Source: Clostridia bacterium
GTDB lineage: Bacteria; Bacillota; Clostridia; Oscillospirales; Butyricicoccaceae
Assembly (NCBI GenBank): GCA_017453985.1
Contig: JAFTDT010000059.1
Coordinates: 1-33,920, forward strand
Reading direction: 5' to 3'
Length of the DNA stretch: 33,920 bases
The notes below the pieces were generated by a model, which worked only from the letters and a program-made list of their open reading frames with translations, was not told the origin of the DNA and searched no databases. Within the stretch, counting starts at the first letter, position 1, and every line of letters starts with the position of its first letter. The position numbers and the translations under genes were made by a program. Below, piece by piece: positions 1 through 8,382 of the stretch.

Positions 1-591
1 CGCAACGAGCTGGAGCTGACGACCTCCGATTTTGACCGTGAGAAGCTGCAGGAGCGCCTTGCCAAGCTGGCGGGCGGCGTTGCGGTCATCAAGGTCGGCG
101 CTCCCACCGAGGTGGAGATGAAGGAGAAGAAGCTCCGCATCGAGGACGCGCTCAACGCCACTCGCGCGGCGGTCGAGGAGGGCATCGTCGCCGGCGGCGG
201 CACCGCCTATATCAACGCCATCGGCGCTGTCTCCAAGGTCATCACTCAGGTGGACGGCGACGAAAAGACCGGCGTCAAGATCGTCATGAAGGCGCTTGAG
301 GAGCCGATGAAGCAGATCGCGGCGAACGCCGGCATCGACGGCTCCGTCGTGCTGGAGCGCATCAAGAACTCCCGCAAGATCGGCTATGGCTTTGACGCTT
401 ACAAGGAAACTTACTGCGATATGATCGGCGCGGGCATAGTAGACCCGACCAAGGTCACCCGCACCGCGCTGCAGAACGCCGCCTCCATCGCCTCCATGGT
501 GCTCACCACGGAGTCGCTGGTAGCGGACAAGAAGGAGCCGCTGCCGCCCGCACCAGCCGGCGGCATGGGCGACGGCATGGGAATGTATTGA
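1..591 (+). CDS. groEL: Chaperonin GroEL (60 kDa), C-terminal part; 5' end outside the window
   Basis: The frame is open from base 1 and ends at TGA 589-591, giving the last 196 residues. It is the ATP-driven folding chamber subunit that works with GroES in the cytosol as a double heptameric ring. Visible marks are the very conserved [20 protein letters not shown] stretch at the window edge, the [15 protein letters not shown] segment that carries the ATPase aspartate (Asp398 in E. coli), the AGGG turn just after it, and the flexible Gly-Met-rich tail ending [10 protein letters not shown]. Compared with E. coli GroEL about 345 N-terminal residues (first equatorial part and most of the apical domain) lie upstream, where groES would also be expected. 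A strong terminator follows directly, so it is the last gene of its operon. Confidence 0.97.
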   Translation, partial: RNELELTTSDFDREKLQERLAKLAGGVAVIKVGAPTEVEMKEKKLRIEDALNATRAAVEEGIVAGGGTAYINAIGAVSKVITQVDGDEKTGVKIVMKALEEPMKQIAANAGIDGSVVLERIKNSRKIGYGFDAYKETYCDMIGAGIVDPTKVTRTALQNAASIASMVLTTESLVADKKEPLPPAPAGGMGDGMGMY

Positions 592-611
592 TCCGGAGCA
601 TACGGATAGCT

Positions 612-647
612 ATCCGGCAGAAACATCGTGTTTCTGCCGGATTTTTC
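612..647 (+). terminator. Rho-independent terminator of groEL
   Basis: A perfect 13-bp stem (612-624 with 630-642) closes a 5-nt loop and runs straight into five T residues. It starts about 20 nt after the groEL stop codon. Confidence 0.92.
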
Positions 648-688
648 GCATAATCGTGCTTTGCGCCGGAGCCTGCCGGCTCAGAGGC

Positions 689-719
689 AAAAAAAGGCGG
701 CTCACACGAGTGAGCCGCC
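689..719 (-). terminator. Terminator of the duplicated-domain lipoprotein gene
   Basis: A perfect 10-bp stem (696-705 with 710-719) has a 4-nt loop. On the minus strand it is followed by seven T residues (the A run at 689-695). It lies 15 nt after the stop of the minus-strand lipoprotein gene and converges on the groEL terminator. Confidence 0.9.
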
Positions 720-734
720 CGATGCGTAAAAGGA

Positions 735-1658
735 TTACTGAGGCAGATAGGTCAAGGTGTTATTGTATATGTCGTCGCTAAGCCAATTATCAGAGTCATA
801 AGCGCGTACGGTGTACTCGATATTTTCGACCTCTGTAATGCTATTCTCCTCAAAATCGGAGGTTGAGAAGCTGATGCCGCTGTAACACTTCATGCCGGGA
901 GCAACGCCCTTTGCCCAGAAGGGATCAATCATAAAGCCGTTGACGCTGACATCGTCCCAGGAAAACATCAGGCGCTTATCCGTCTTGTTCTCAATATAGC
1001 AATTAAGAGTATATCCCCAGAAGCTGTCGTCCTTTTGGTCAAGGATGATAAAGCAGATGTCATCGTTGTCCACTACTACCTGCTCGGTCGCGGAAATTCT
1101 TCTTTCGGGATAAACTATTTCAGATGCACTAAGCCCGGTGGGATATATGGTAAAAGTATCTTTTACATAATCATCCGCGCTCCAGTCATCGGAATCGTAA
1201 ACTCTTAAGGTAAAAGTGATTTCATCGGCAAATGAAAGCCCGATCGCTTCAAAATCAGACGAAGGGAAAGTAATGTCGCCATTGGTTTTTTTCCCGGGAG
1301 CAACCTCCTCAGCCCAAAAAGGATCGGACATATAGCCGTTGACGCTGACATCGTCGATGGAAAACATAAGAGCTTTATCAGAAGTCTTGTTTTCGCAGTA
1401 TGTCTTTAATTTAAAGCCCCAGAGCTTATCGACCTCTGCCTTGACAATTTTAAAGGTGCAGTTTTCATTGTCAACGATTACTTCATCGGCAATGGTGTAG
1501 GTTTTTGCATTCGGCGTATTGTCGGATTGCTCAGGCTTGGTTGTGCTCGTTTCGGGTTTCTGTGTCTCATTATTGGTATTTGTGCTCTTTGTGCTGCTGC
1601 AAGCGCACAAGGACAATACCAATATCAGTGCCAATATGGCTGCGGTGAGTTTTTTCAT
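735..1658 (-). CDS. Secreted lipoprotein made of two copies of one domain, function unknown
   Basis: 307 residues. The ATG at 1658 follows a clean GGAGG 7 nt upstream, and the frame further upstream is unsupported. Residues 1-20 form a lipoprotein signal (MKKLTA start, hydrophobic core, lipobox LCAC with Cys20), then a Ser/Thr/Asn/Pro linker to about residue 55. The rest is a tandem duplication: residues about 59-172 and 192-305 share the blocks VVDN/IVDN, GF/GY...L, ENKT, MFS, DDVSVNG, DPFWA, VAPG, SDFE and YDSD.W, with an offset of 133 residues. A 22-nt stretch is identical at the DNA level (935-956 and 1334-1355). I do not recognise the domain; the beta-rich, aromatic pattern suggests an Ig-like or binding fold on the outside of the membrane. 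It is a single-gene unit with its own promoter and terminator, and it is visibly more AT-rich than its neighbours. Confidence 0.85.
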   Translation of the reverse strand: MKKLTAAILALILVLSLCACSSTKSTNTNNETQKPETSTTKPEQSDNTPNAKTYTIADEVIVDNENCTFKIVKAEVDKLWGFKLKTYCENKTSDKALMFSIDDVSVNGYMSDPFWAEEVAPGKKTNGDITFPSSDFEAIGLSFADEITFTLRVYDSDDWSADDYVKDTFTIYPTGLSASEIVYPERRISATEQVVVDNDDICFIILDQKDDSFWGYTLNCYIENKTDKRLMFSWDDVSVNGFMIDPFWAKGVAPGMKCYSGISFSTSDFEENSITEVENIEYTVRAYDSDNWLSDDIYNNTLTYLPQ

Positions 1659-1701
1659 CTTTTGTCCTCCGTTTGTTATAGTTTTTTTGCAAGACCTCTG
1701 A

Positions 1702-1730
1702 ATTATAACACACGGTGTATTTGATTGCAA
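1702..1730 (-). promoter_or_regulatory. SigA-type promoter of the duplicated-domain lipoprotein gene
   Basis: On the minus strand, TTGCAA (1725-1730), a 17-nt spacer and TATAAT (1702-1707) lie about 45 nt before the start codon. Both boxes are near or at consensus. The rest of the 1659-1904 gap is AT-rich. No convincing promoter for the plus-strand gene at 1905 was found in it. Confidence 0.85.
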
Positions 1731-1904
1731 GAAAAAGTTTTGCACGGCTGTAAGCCCGTTGTACATGCAAAAGGTGCTGCGGCTAAAAAAAACGTAGACG
1801 AAACGGCGCGGATATGATATATTATGATATAGAACATCGCACAGGCGGCGATGCAAGTTGTCCGGTATTTTGGATATATTAGTATAAAAAAGGGGGCTTG
1901 ATGC

Positions 1905-2375
1905 ATGGGAGAAATGATAATGCCGGTGATTTGGCTGGCAGCGGTGGTCGTTTTCGGCATAGTAGAGGCGGCGACGCTGGGGCTGGTCGCCATCTGGTTT
2001 TCCGCCGGCAGCCTTGCGGCGATGATAGCCGCGCTGCTGGGCGCGCCGCTGTGGCTGCAGATCGTGCTGTTTCTGGCGGTGAGCGGCGTCGTGCTGTACT
2101 TTGCGCGCGACATGGCGCAGAAATACATCAACCGACGGCATATCAAGACCAACGCCGACAGGATAGTAGGCGGCGAGGCGATCGTTATTCAGGCGATCAA
2201 TAACGAGCGCGCCGAGGGGCAGGTCAGAATGGTCGCGGATGGTCAGATATGGACTGCGCGCTCTGCGGACGGAGAGAGCATTCCCGCGGATACCATCGTC
2301 AAGGTCAGCGACATTGCCGGCGTCAAGGCAATGGTAAAGAGAATAAATAAGGAGGAAGAACAATGGCAGGAGTGA
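1905..2375 (+). CDS. NfeD-like membrane protein (partner of an SPFH protein)
   Basis: 156 residues. The second ATG of the overlapping pair at 1901/1905 is in frame, with AGGGGG 8 nt upstream. The N-terminal half holds two or three hydrophobic segments (about 6-28, 30-45 and 48-66) of the NfeD type, with the sequence GIVEAATLGLVAIWF near the first. The C-terminal half, about 84-147, has the spacing of the NfeD OB-fold (IVGGEAIVIQ, GQVRMVADGQIW, IPADTIVKV). Short NfeD proteins are known to be encoded with SPFH/stomatin proteins (E. coli YbbJ with QmcA) and are thought to assist their assembly or quality control in the membrane. Here the stop codon overlaps the start of the SPFH gene by 13 nt, so the two are translationally coupled. 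Confidence 0.88.
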   Translation: MGEMIMPVIWLAAVVVFGIVEAATLGLVAIWFSAGSLAAMIAALLGAPLWLQIVLFLAVSGVVLYFARDMAQKYINRRHIKTNADRIVGGEAIVIQAINNERAEGQVRMVADGQIWTARSADGESIPADTIVKVSDIAGVKAMVKRINKEEEQWQE

Positions 2376-3292
2376 TTTTGGCAGGTGCGAGCCTTCTGGG
2401 ACCGATAATCATCGGCGTGGTGCTTTTGCTGCTCATCATCATCGTGGTGTCAAACGTGGTCATCGTCCCGCAGGCAAGCGCCTTCATCGTGGAGAGACTG
2501 GGCGCCTACCAGTCCACGTGGGAGACGGGGCTGCATATCAAAATCCCGATGATCGAGCGCATTGCGAACAAGGTCACGCTCAAGGAGCGCGTGGCGGACT
2601 TCCCGCCGCAGCCCGTTATCACCAAGGATAACGTCACCATGCGCATCGACACGGTCGTGTATTTTCAGGTCACCGACCCCAAGCTGTTTACCTACGGCAT
2701 CGTGCATCCTATGGCGGCTATCGAGAACCTGACGGCAACCACGCTGAGAAACATCATCGGAGAGCTGGAGCTTGACCAGACGCTCACCTCAAGAGACGTC
2801 ATCAATACCAAGATGCGTTCTATTCTGGACGAGGCGACCGATCCATGGGGCATAAAGATAAACCGCGTCGAGCTGAAGAACATCGACCCGCCTCCGGCGA
2901 TAACCGACGCCATGGAGCGGCAGATGAAGGCGGAGCGCGAGCGCCGTGAGGCGATACTCCGTGCAGAGGGCGAGAAGAAATCTGCCATATTGATAGCGGA
3001 GGGCGAGAAGGAAGCGGTCGTGCTGCGCGCCGAGGCTGCCCGCCAGCAGAAGATAAAAGAGGCAGAGGGCGAGGCAGAGGCTTTGCTGCGCGTACAGACG
3101 GCGATGGCGGACTCTATCCGTCTGCTCAACGAGGCGAACCCGATCGAAGCCGTGGTGAAGCTCAAGGCGCTGGAGGCATTCTCCCGTGCGGCAGACGGCA
3201 AGGCGACGAAGATAATCGTCCCCTCGGAGATACAGTCTCTGGCGGGTCTGGCAACATCGCTCAAGGAAGTTTTCAAGGACGATAAGCAGTAA
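2363..3292 (+). CDS. SPFH/band 7 (stomatin-like, QmcA type) membrane scaffold protein
   Basis: 309 residues. The ATG follows AAGGAGG and lies inside the end of the nfeD-like gene. One hydrophobic segment at about 13-35 anchors the N-terminus. The SPFH domain follows at about 36-190 (QASAFIVERLGAYQSTWETG, then PPQPVITKDNVTM and NVIGELELD-like NIIGELELDQTLTSRD). Residues about 190-260 are an Ala/Glu/Arg-rich coiled coil (repeats of AEGEK and AEAARQQK) that drives ring-like oligomers in this family. Known members organise membrane microdomains and bind membrane proteases such as FtsH; the exact role here is an inference from family and partner. The closest family name is QmcA/YbbK. Confidence 0.93.
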   Translation: MAGVILAGASLLGPIIIGVVLLLLIIIVVSNVVIVPQASAFIVERLGAYQSTWETGLHIKIPMIERIANKVTLKERVADFPPQPVITKDNVTMRIDTVVYFQVTDPKLFTYGIVHPMAAIENLTATTLRNIIGELELDQTLTSRDVINTKMRSILDEATDPWGIKINRVELKNIDPPPAITDAMERQMKAERERREAILRAEGEKKSAILIAEGEKEAVVLRAEAARQQKIKEAEGEAEALLRVQTAMADSIRLLNEANPIEAVVKLKALEAFSRAADGKATKIIVPSEIQSLAGLATSLKEVFKDDKQ

Positions 3293-3300
3293 AAAACACG

Positions 3301-3328
3301 AAGGCGGACGCGCACAGCGTCCGCTTTC
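3301..3328 (+). terminator. Weak terminator or attenuating hairpin after the SPFH gene
   Basis: An 8-bp GC-rich stem (3304-3311 with 3317-3324) with a 5-nt loop is extended by a G-T and two A-T pairs, and is followed by only three T residues. The next gene starts 20 nt later, so partial readthrough is likely. Confidence 0.5.
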
Positions 3329-3347
3329 TGAAAAAGGAGGGCATAAA

Positions 3348-4775
3348 TTGGAGCAGGAACTGAAAAAAAGAGTACACGATTATTTTCAGGCAAACCGTGA
3401 AAACATCAAGGAGGGCATAATGACGCTTGCCCGCATCCGCAGCGTGCGCGGAGAGTCGGCGCCCGGCGCGCCCTTTGGAGAGGGGCCTGCGGCGGCGGTG
3501 CGCCGCGCGGTGGAGCTGGGCGCGGAGCTGGGCTTTGAGGGCGAGGTCACGCCCAGCGGCTATGGGCTGGTGTACAGCGGCAGCGGCGCGCGCACCATAG
3601 GGATGTTTGCCCATTGCGACGTGGTGCCGGAGGGTGACGGATGGATACACACGCAGCCCTATGAGCCGATAGAAAAGGACGGTCTGCTCATCGGCAGGGG
3701 CGTCGGCGACAACAAAAACGCGGCTGTCGGCTCGCTGTACGTGATGAAGTGCATACGCGACCTCGGCATACCGCTTGTCTCGCGCCTGCTGACTTATATG
3801 GGCTGCGACGAGGAGGTGGGCATGGAGGACGTGGAGGCGTTTGCCCGCGAGCAGCCGATGCCCGACCTCTGCCTGATCCCCGACGCGCAGTTTCCGCTCG
3901 GCTATGGGGAAAAGGGTATATTGGAGATAACCTTCCGCTGTGATACGCCGTTTGAGCAGATACGCGAGACCTTCGGCGGGATGATGTTCAACGCCGTCGC
4001 GGGTGAGGCATATGCGCTGATAGCGCCGGACGCGGCGCTGCAGGCGGAGCTGGAGCGGCGCACCGCGGGCGACGAGCGGTATACTGTAAAGCGCGAGGGC
4101 GACGCCATAAGAGTAGAGGCGCACGGCAAGGCAACTCACGCGGCGATGCCGAAGGACTCTGTTAACGCCATCAAGCTGCTGGCGGCGCTGCTGACAGAGT
4201 GCGAGAGCCTCTGCGAAAATGACCGCGCGATAATGTCTACGGTGCTGCAGGCGCTGGAGGATGAGTACGGCACGGGCATGGGGCTGGCATATGAGGACGA
4301 GCCATCCGGCGTGATGACGGTGGCATGCGGCATGACCCGCACGGAGGACGGCTGCATGACGCTCAGCTTTAATCCGCGCTACTGCGTGACGCTGACCGGC
4401 GAGCAGCTCACGGACAATTTCAAGCGATTTTTCGAGCCGCGCGGCTGGCATATGTCGTACTGCCGCATCAACGAGGGCTATTACAATGACAAGGACGGAC
4501 CTATCCACACGGCGCTGCTGAAGGTTTATCAGGACTTCACCGGCGACAGGGAAAACCTGCCCTATTGCTCCGGCGGCGGCACCTACGCGCGCAAGCTGAA
4601 GAATTCCATCTCCTTTGGGCTGGGACGCCCGGACATACCGAAAAAGATGGAGTTCCCGCAGGGGCATGGCGGCGCACACCAGCCGGACGAGTCGATGAAT
4701 TTGGACGTAATGCTTGTTTCGCTGGAAATCTACGTCGCCGCGCTGATAGAGGTCGATAAGCTGCTGAATAAGTAA
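3348..4775 (+). CDS. M20 family metallodipeptidase, Sapep/PepV type
   Basis: 475 residues from a TTG start that has AAAAAGGAGGG 7 nt upstream; no ATG is better placed. M20 dipeptidases of this group use two zinc ions to cleave Xaa-His and related dipeptides in the cytosol. Ligands can be seen in order: His89 and Asp91 in AHCDVVPEGDGW, the bridging Asp121 in GRGVGDNKN, Glu155/Glu156 in MGCDEEVG, Asp179 in LIPDAQFP, and His444 in AHQPDES. The usual DDKGP is replaced by DNKNA, which keeps the Asp and Lys but loses the glycine. The substrate-lid domain lies in about 190-400. Length fits the 465-475 residue family. It stands alone between the SPFH gene and a strong terminator. Confidence 0.9.
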   Translation: MEQELKKRVHDYFQANRENIKEGIMTLARIRSVRGESAPGAPFGEGPAAAVRRAVELGAELGFEGEVTPSGYGLVYSGSGARTIGMFAHCDVVPEGDGWIHTQPYEPIEKDGLLIGRGVGDNKNAAVGSLYVMKCIRDLGIPLVSRLLTYMGCDEEVGMEDVEAFAREQPMPDLCLIPDAQFPLGYGEKGILEITFRCDTPFEQIRETFGGMMFNAVAGEAYALIAPDAALQAELERRTAGDERYTVKREGDAIRVEAHGKATHAAMPKDSVNAIKLLAALLTECESLCENDRAIMSTVLQALEDEYGTGMGLAYEDEPSGVMTVACGMTRTEDGCMTLSFNPRYCVTLTGEQLTDNFKRFFEPRGWHMSYCRINEGYYNDKDGPIHTALLKVYQDFTGDRENLPYCSGGGTYARKLKNSISFGLGRPDIPKKMEFPQGHGGAHQPDESMNLDVMLVSLEIYVAALIEVDKLLNK

Positions 4776-4794
4776 ATATTTTAAGCAATAAACA

Positions 4795-4828
4795 GGAGCT
4801 GCGGCATATGCCGCAGCTCCGCTTTTTT
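4795..4828 (+). terminator. Strong terminator after the M20 dipeptidase gene
   Basis: Bases 4795-4820 form a perfect 26-nt palindrome, so the hairpin can close to a minimal loop. Two bases later come six T residues (4823-4828). Confidence 0.92.
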
Positions 4829-4906
4829 CTCCCGCTCCGGCATGGCGCCGCAGAAAGGCTCCGCCCGCCGGAGGGAGAAAAATCCGCAAGATTTTGCCAA
4901 CTCATG

Positions 4907-4931
4907 GGAACTTTTTCCGTGCGGAGTCGTC
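4907..4931 (+). promoter_or_regulatory. Putative ECF-sigma promoter of the VWA lipoprotein gene
   Basis: GGAAC (4907-4911), exactly 16 nt, then CGTC (4928-4931) followed by TAAA. This fits the general ECF layout of a -35 with an AAC core and a -10 with CGTC. No good SigA pair fits this region. The 4776-4999 gap otherwise holds the preceding terminator and an imperfect inverted repeat (CTCCGGC at 4835 with GCCGGAG at 4867). Confidence 0.6.
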
Positions 4932-4999
4932 TAAAGATATAAATCAGAGGAAATCGGCACAGAGAAATCAGAGAAAAAAGAATGAGAGGAGAAAAAGAA

Positions 5000-6604
5000 A
5001 TGAAAAGAAAGAACAGGAGAGCCGCATGGCTCAGCGGTCTGCTGGCGCTTGCGATGCTGGCGGGAATTGCCGGATGCGCGTCAAAAAATACGGATACGGA
5101 CGGCGGCGTGCTTTACAGCGAAGAGCCGGGGAGCATTGCCTACGAAATGACCGACAATGCGAGCGCCCCGCAATGGAAGGCGGACTCCGAGCCGGAGGAA
5201 GGATATCCGGGGTTCAACACGGAGGAGTACGGCAGCATAACGGAAAACCCGTTCATGTCGGTGAAGTCCAGTCCGCTTTCCACCTTTTCCGCGGACGTGG
5301 ATACCGCGTCTTACGCCAATATCCGCCGTATGCTCAGCAGCGGCAGCTATCCGCTGCCGGAGCAGGTAAGGATAGAGGAAATGCTGAATTATTTTACCTA
5401 CGATTATCCGCAGCCTGCGGGTGAGGAGCCGTTTTCCGTCACCACGGAGATAGGTCCCTGTCCGTGGAACGCGCAAACCAAGCTCATGCTCATCGGCTTG
5501 CAGGCGAAGAAGGTGGACATGGAGGACGCGCCGCTGTCAAATCTGGTATTTCTGATAGACGTGTCCGGCTCCATGGACGAGCCGAACAAGCTGCCGCTGG
5601 TCAAGCAGGCATTTCTGCTGCTGACGGAGGAGATGAGACCGCAGGACAGAATTTCTATCGTTACCTATGCCTCGCAGGAAAAGGTGGTGCTGGAGGGCGC
5701 CACCGGCGAGGATAAGGACAAGATAATGACCGCGATAGAAAATCTGACCGCGGGAGGCGCGACCGCCGGCTCAAAGGGAATACAGACCGCCTACGAGATA
5801 GGCGAGCGGTTCTTTATCGAGGGCGGCAACAACAGGATAATTCTGGCGACGGACGGCGACCTGAACGTGGGAGTAACCAGCGAGGGCGCGCTGAAGCGAC
5901 TGGTCGAGGAGGAGCGCGAAAAGGGCATCTTCTTGTCCGTCCTGGGATTCGGCATGGGCAATATCAAAGACAACAAGATGGAGACGCTGGCGGACAACGG
6001 AAACGGGAACTACGCCTATATAGACACCATTTTGGAGGCGAAAAAGGTGCTGGTGGAGGAGATGGGCGGCACGCTCTTCACCGTGGCGAAGGATGTAAAG
6101 CTGCAGGTGGAGTTCAATCCCGAAAAAATCAAGGGATACAGGCTCATCGGCTATGAAAACCGCATGCTGGCAGCCGAGGATTTTGCCGACGACAAGAAGG
6201 ACGCGGGCGAGATAGGCGCGGGGCACCGTGTCACCGCACTGTATGAGCTGGTGGAGGCGGACTCCGACTTTGAGATAAACGACGCGGAGCTGAAGTATCA
6301 GAAAACGGAGACCGTCGGCAGCGAGGACTGGCTCACGGTGAATATCCGCTATAAGGAGCCGGATGGGGACGAAAGCAAACTGCTGACTTATCCTGTTACC
6401 GGCGAGGCGGCGGCAACGGATAATCTCACCTTTGCGGCGGCTGTGGCGGAGACCGGGCTGCTCATCCGAAATTCGCAATATAAGGGCGAAGCCGCCTACG
6501 AGCAGGTCATCACCGCGCTGGAGAGCGTCGAGGGTCTGTCGGAGGACGTATATAAGGACGAGTTTTTATATCTGGTAAAGAAGCTCTCCAGAATGGAAAA
6601 GTAA
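5000..6604 (+). CDS. VWA-domain lipoprotein, YfbK-like
   Basis: 534 residues from the ATG at 5000, chosen because AGAGGAG sits 8 nt before it; an in-frame ATG at 4982 would place this Shine-Dalgarno inside the gene. Residues 1-26 are a lipoprotein signal with lipobox IAGC and Cys26. After a linker, about 80-165 is the domain that precedes VWA in YfbK proteins (ENPFMSVKSSPLSTFSADVD, YANIRRML, RIEEMLNYF). The VWA domain is about 180-355 with a full MIDAS: DVSGS at 187-191, a Thr in GGATAGSKG, and the Asp of TDGDLNVGV. The C-terminal about 170 residues match the conserved YfbK tail. MIDAS proteins bind metal-dependent ligands; the role in this family is unknown. It is a lone gene, probably under ECF control, and ends at a strong terminator. 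Confidence 0.9.
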   Translation: MKRKNRRAAWLSGLLALAMLAGIAGCASKNTDTDGGVLYSEEPGSIAYEMTDNASAPQWKADSEPEEGYPGFNTEEYGSITENPFMSVKSSPLSTFSADVDTASYANIRRMLSSGSYPLPEQVRIEEMLNYFTYDYPQPAGEEPFSVTTEIGPCPWNAQTKLMLIGLQAKKVDMEDAPLSNLVFLIDVSGSMDEPNKLPLVKQAFLLLTEEMRPQDRISIVTYASQEKVVLEGATGEDKDKIMTAIENLTAGGATAGSKGIQTAYEIGERFFIEGGNNRIILATDGDLNVGVTSEGALKRLVEEEREKGIFLSVLGFGMGNIKDNKMETLADNGNGNYAYIDTILEAKKVLVEEMGGTLFTVAKDVKLQVEFNPEKIKGYRLIGYENRMLAAEDFADDKKDAGEIGAGHRVTALYELVEADSDFEINDAELKYQKTETVGSEDWLTVNIRYKEPDGDESKLLTYPVTGEAAATDNLTFAAAVAETGLLIRNSQYKGEAAYEQVITALESVEGLSEDVYKDEFLYLVKKLSRMEK

Positions 6605-6612
6605 CGATTAAT

Positions 6613-6654
6613 AAAAACCGAAGCTGCGGCAGCTTGCCGCAGCTTCGGTTTTTT
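6613..6654. terminator. Bidirectional terminator between convergent genes
   Basis: A perfect 13-bp stem (6618-6630 with 6636-6648), extendable by one A-T pair to a 3-nt loop, has five A residues on its left and six T residues on its right. It serves the plus-strand VWA gene and the minus-strand operon ending at 6687. Confidence 0.92.
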
Positions 6655-6686
6655 GCAGTATCAAATTGTGCTTTGTGCGCCTTTCC

Positions 6687-8360
6687 TCACTTTCGCTCGA
6701 TGGATATCGCCTGACGGATGCCGTCGGAGGCGTCCGTGGACACTATCCGCACCTCGTCACCGACATTCAGCACGACCACCAGCTCATTGTCGGCGGCGGA
6801 AATGCGCCAATACTGCGCGTGCCCCGCGAGCTTGATGAAATAATACGAGTTGCCGTCGATGACCGCGGTGCGTATGTCCTCCACACGCCCCTCAAAGGTG
6901 CTGTCCGTGTCAGAACTGTCGCTGAAAACGTGATTTTGCAGCATCAGCTTGTGATAATTCGCCTCGCACTCTGCCAGCGTGGCGCCGGTGGAAACGATAT
7001 TGTACTGCTGGACGTTGACCATGGCGTACATCTTCACCAGTCCGGCATTGTCCTTGAGGGCGATGAAATAGGTCGGCTGACCGGAGATATTCAGCAGCAG
7101 GGGGAAGGTGGAGCGGTAGCCGAGGTGCTGCACCATGCCCTCTGCCGAATCCATGGCGGAGTATTCCTCCGCGCCGGCGCAGGAATAATAGCGCGTTTCC
7201 TTGGTGCGCTGATTGGAGAGGATAAAGCCGATGTTGCTCTCGTCGCCGCCGACGCTGGTGATGCCGGTATAAACGTACACGTCGTCGTCCAGAGCGATGT
7301 AGTTATAGCCGGAGGTCGTCACAGTGACGCCCTGCTGCCCGAACAGCGAATTGAGAAAGCCGCGCTGATACTGCCCGTAATAGTCGTACTGAGATATCAG
7401 CAAATCGGCGGAATAGACGCGGTCTACCCACGTCGGCACCTCGTCCGCGTGATAATACTGATGCTCTCCGGTCACAGCGTTCACCAGCACCGCGCCGTCG
7501 ATATCCGTGCCGCCGAAAAGCCCGATGGTCTTGATGATGCGCGGGCAGACCCACCACGGGTCGCCGTTTTCGTCTATCTCAAAGCCGGGCGTGTCGAAGA
7601 TGAAGGTGGGGTAGTTGAAGCGCAGATATCTGCCCAGATAGCGTCCGAAATGGTCGCCCACGGAATATTTCATGCCCTCCTCCAGCCGCACCACATCCAC
7701 GTTCTGCGTCACCATGTCTATGACGATGTAGGCGGGCAGTCCGTCACCGAAGTTGTTGAACCACTTGAAAAGGTCGCCGTATTCCAGATAAGTCACGCGC
7801 ACAGGGCGCCCCTTGTAATTTATCTGCGAATAGAGGCTGGAGACCTCAAATTGGCTGACCATGTCCTCCAGCTCGCCCAGCTTGCGGTCGCCGAGACGCT
7901 CGGCGGACGCCTTGTCCAGCATGGGGATTTTGTTGTAGGAGATTTCCTGCACGTCGGCGGCAAAGTCGCCGGGCGTGACGGTCATCAGCTCCTTGTAAGA
8001 GCCGCTGCGCAGTATGACGCTGGAGAGCAGCCCGCCGATGATGAAGAGCAGCAGCAGAGCGGTGCATGCGAGCAGCGGTGCGGCGCAGGTCTTTTTTATC
8101 TGCTGCCACGAGGTCTTAAAGTCGTCCGTGCTGCGTATTGAGGCGAAGGAAAATATGCTCAGCAGACAGTAAACGACGGACAGCAGCAGGAAAAAGCCGT
8201 AGAACCGCTCGCTCTTGAGATTTATCGGCGGCAGGGCGATGTAAAAGTATATCGCGCCGAAGATGAGCGTAATCAGCAGATTGCGCAGCACCTTTTTCAG
8301 CGTTTTTTTCTCAGAGCGGAAATTGACTATTTTCGCTTTTTTCTTGGGTATTTTTTCCAT
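6687..8360 (-). CDS. Conserved membrane protein with large extracytoplasmic domain, function unknown
   Basis: 557 residues. The ATG at 8360 has GGAGG 8 nt upstream; a TTG 15 nt earlier overlaps this Shine-Dalgarno and was rejected. The basic N-terminus (KIPKKKAK, RSEKKTLKK) is followed by three hydrophobic segments at about 27-45, 54-74 and 93-116. The remaining roughly 440 residues should lie outside the membrane and are rich in Tyr, Asp and Gly, with motifs such as GDPWWVCP and a beta-rich last 70 residues (FEGRVEDIRTAV, NSYYFIKLAG, VGDEVRIV) that look like an OB-type fold. I do not recognise the family. It is the last gene of the murA-walJ-rlmH-HD series, 22 nt after the HD gene, so a cell-envelope role is plausible but unproven. 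Confidence 0.8.
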   Translation of the reverse strand: MEKIPKKKAKIVNFRSEKKTLKKVLRNLLITLIFGAIYFYIALPPINLKSERFYGFFLLLSVVYCLLSIFSFASIRSTDDFKTSWQQIKKTCAAPLLACTALLLLFIIGGLLSSVILRSGSYKELMTVTPGDFAADVQEISYNKIPMLDKASAERLGDRKLGELEDMVSQFEVSSLYSQINYKGRPVRVTYLEYGDLFKWFNNFGDGLPAYIVIDMVTQNVDVVRLEEGMKYSVGDHFGRYLGRYLRFNYPTFIFDTPGFEIDENGDPWWVCPRIIKTIGLFGGTDIDGAVLVNAVTGEHQYYHADEVPTWVDRVYSADLLISQYDYYGQYQRGFLNSLFGQQGVTVTTSGYNYIALDDDVYVYTGITSVGGDESNIGFILSNQRTKETRYYSCAGAEEYSAMDSAEGMVQHLGYRSTFPLLLNISGQPTYFIALKDNAGLVKMYAMVNVQQYNIVSTGATLAECEANYHKLMLQNHVFSDSSDTDSTFEGRVEDIRTAVIDGNSYYFIKLAGHAQYWRISAADNELVVVLNVGDEVRIVSTDASDGIRQAISIERK

Positions 8361-8382
8361 TGTCAGCACCTCCAAAGGCGTT

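Noticed and set aside
1810..1890. Promoter for the NfeD-like/SPFH pair
   Set aside because: Several AT-rich -10-like words (TATGAT, TAGTAT) occur, but none has a fair -35 at proper spacing, or the start would fall inside the ribosome site.
4829..4900. Insertion-sequence end or mobile repeat after the M20 gene
   Set aside because: A short imperfect inverted repeat is present, but there is no target duplication or transposase fragment, and no second copy was noticed in the window.
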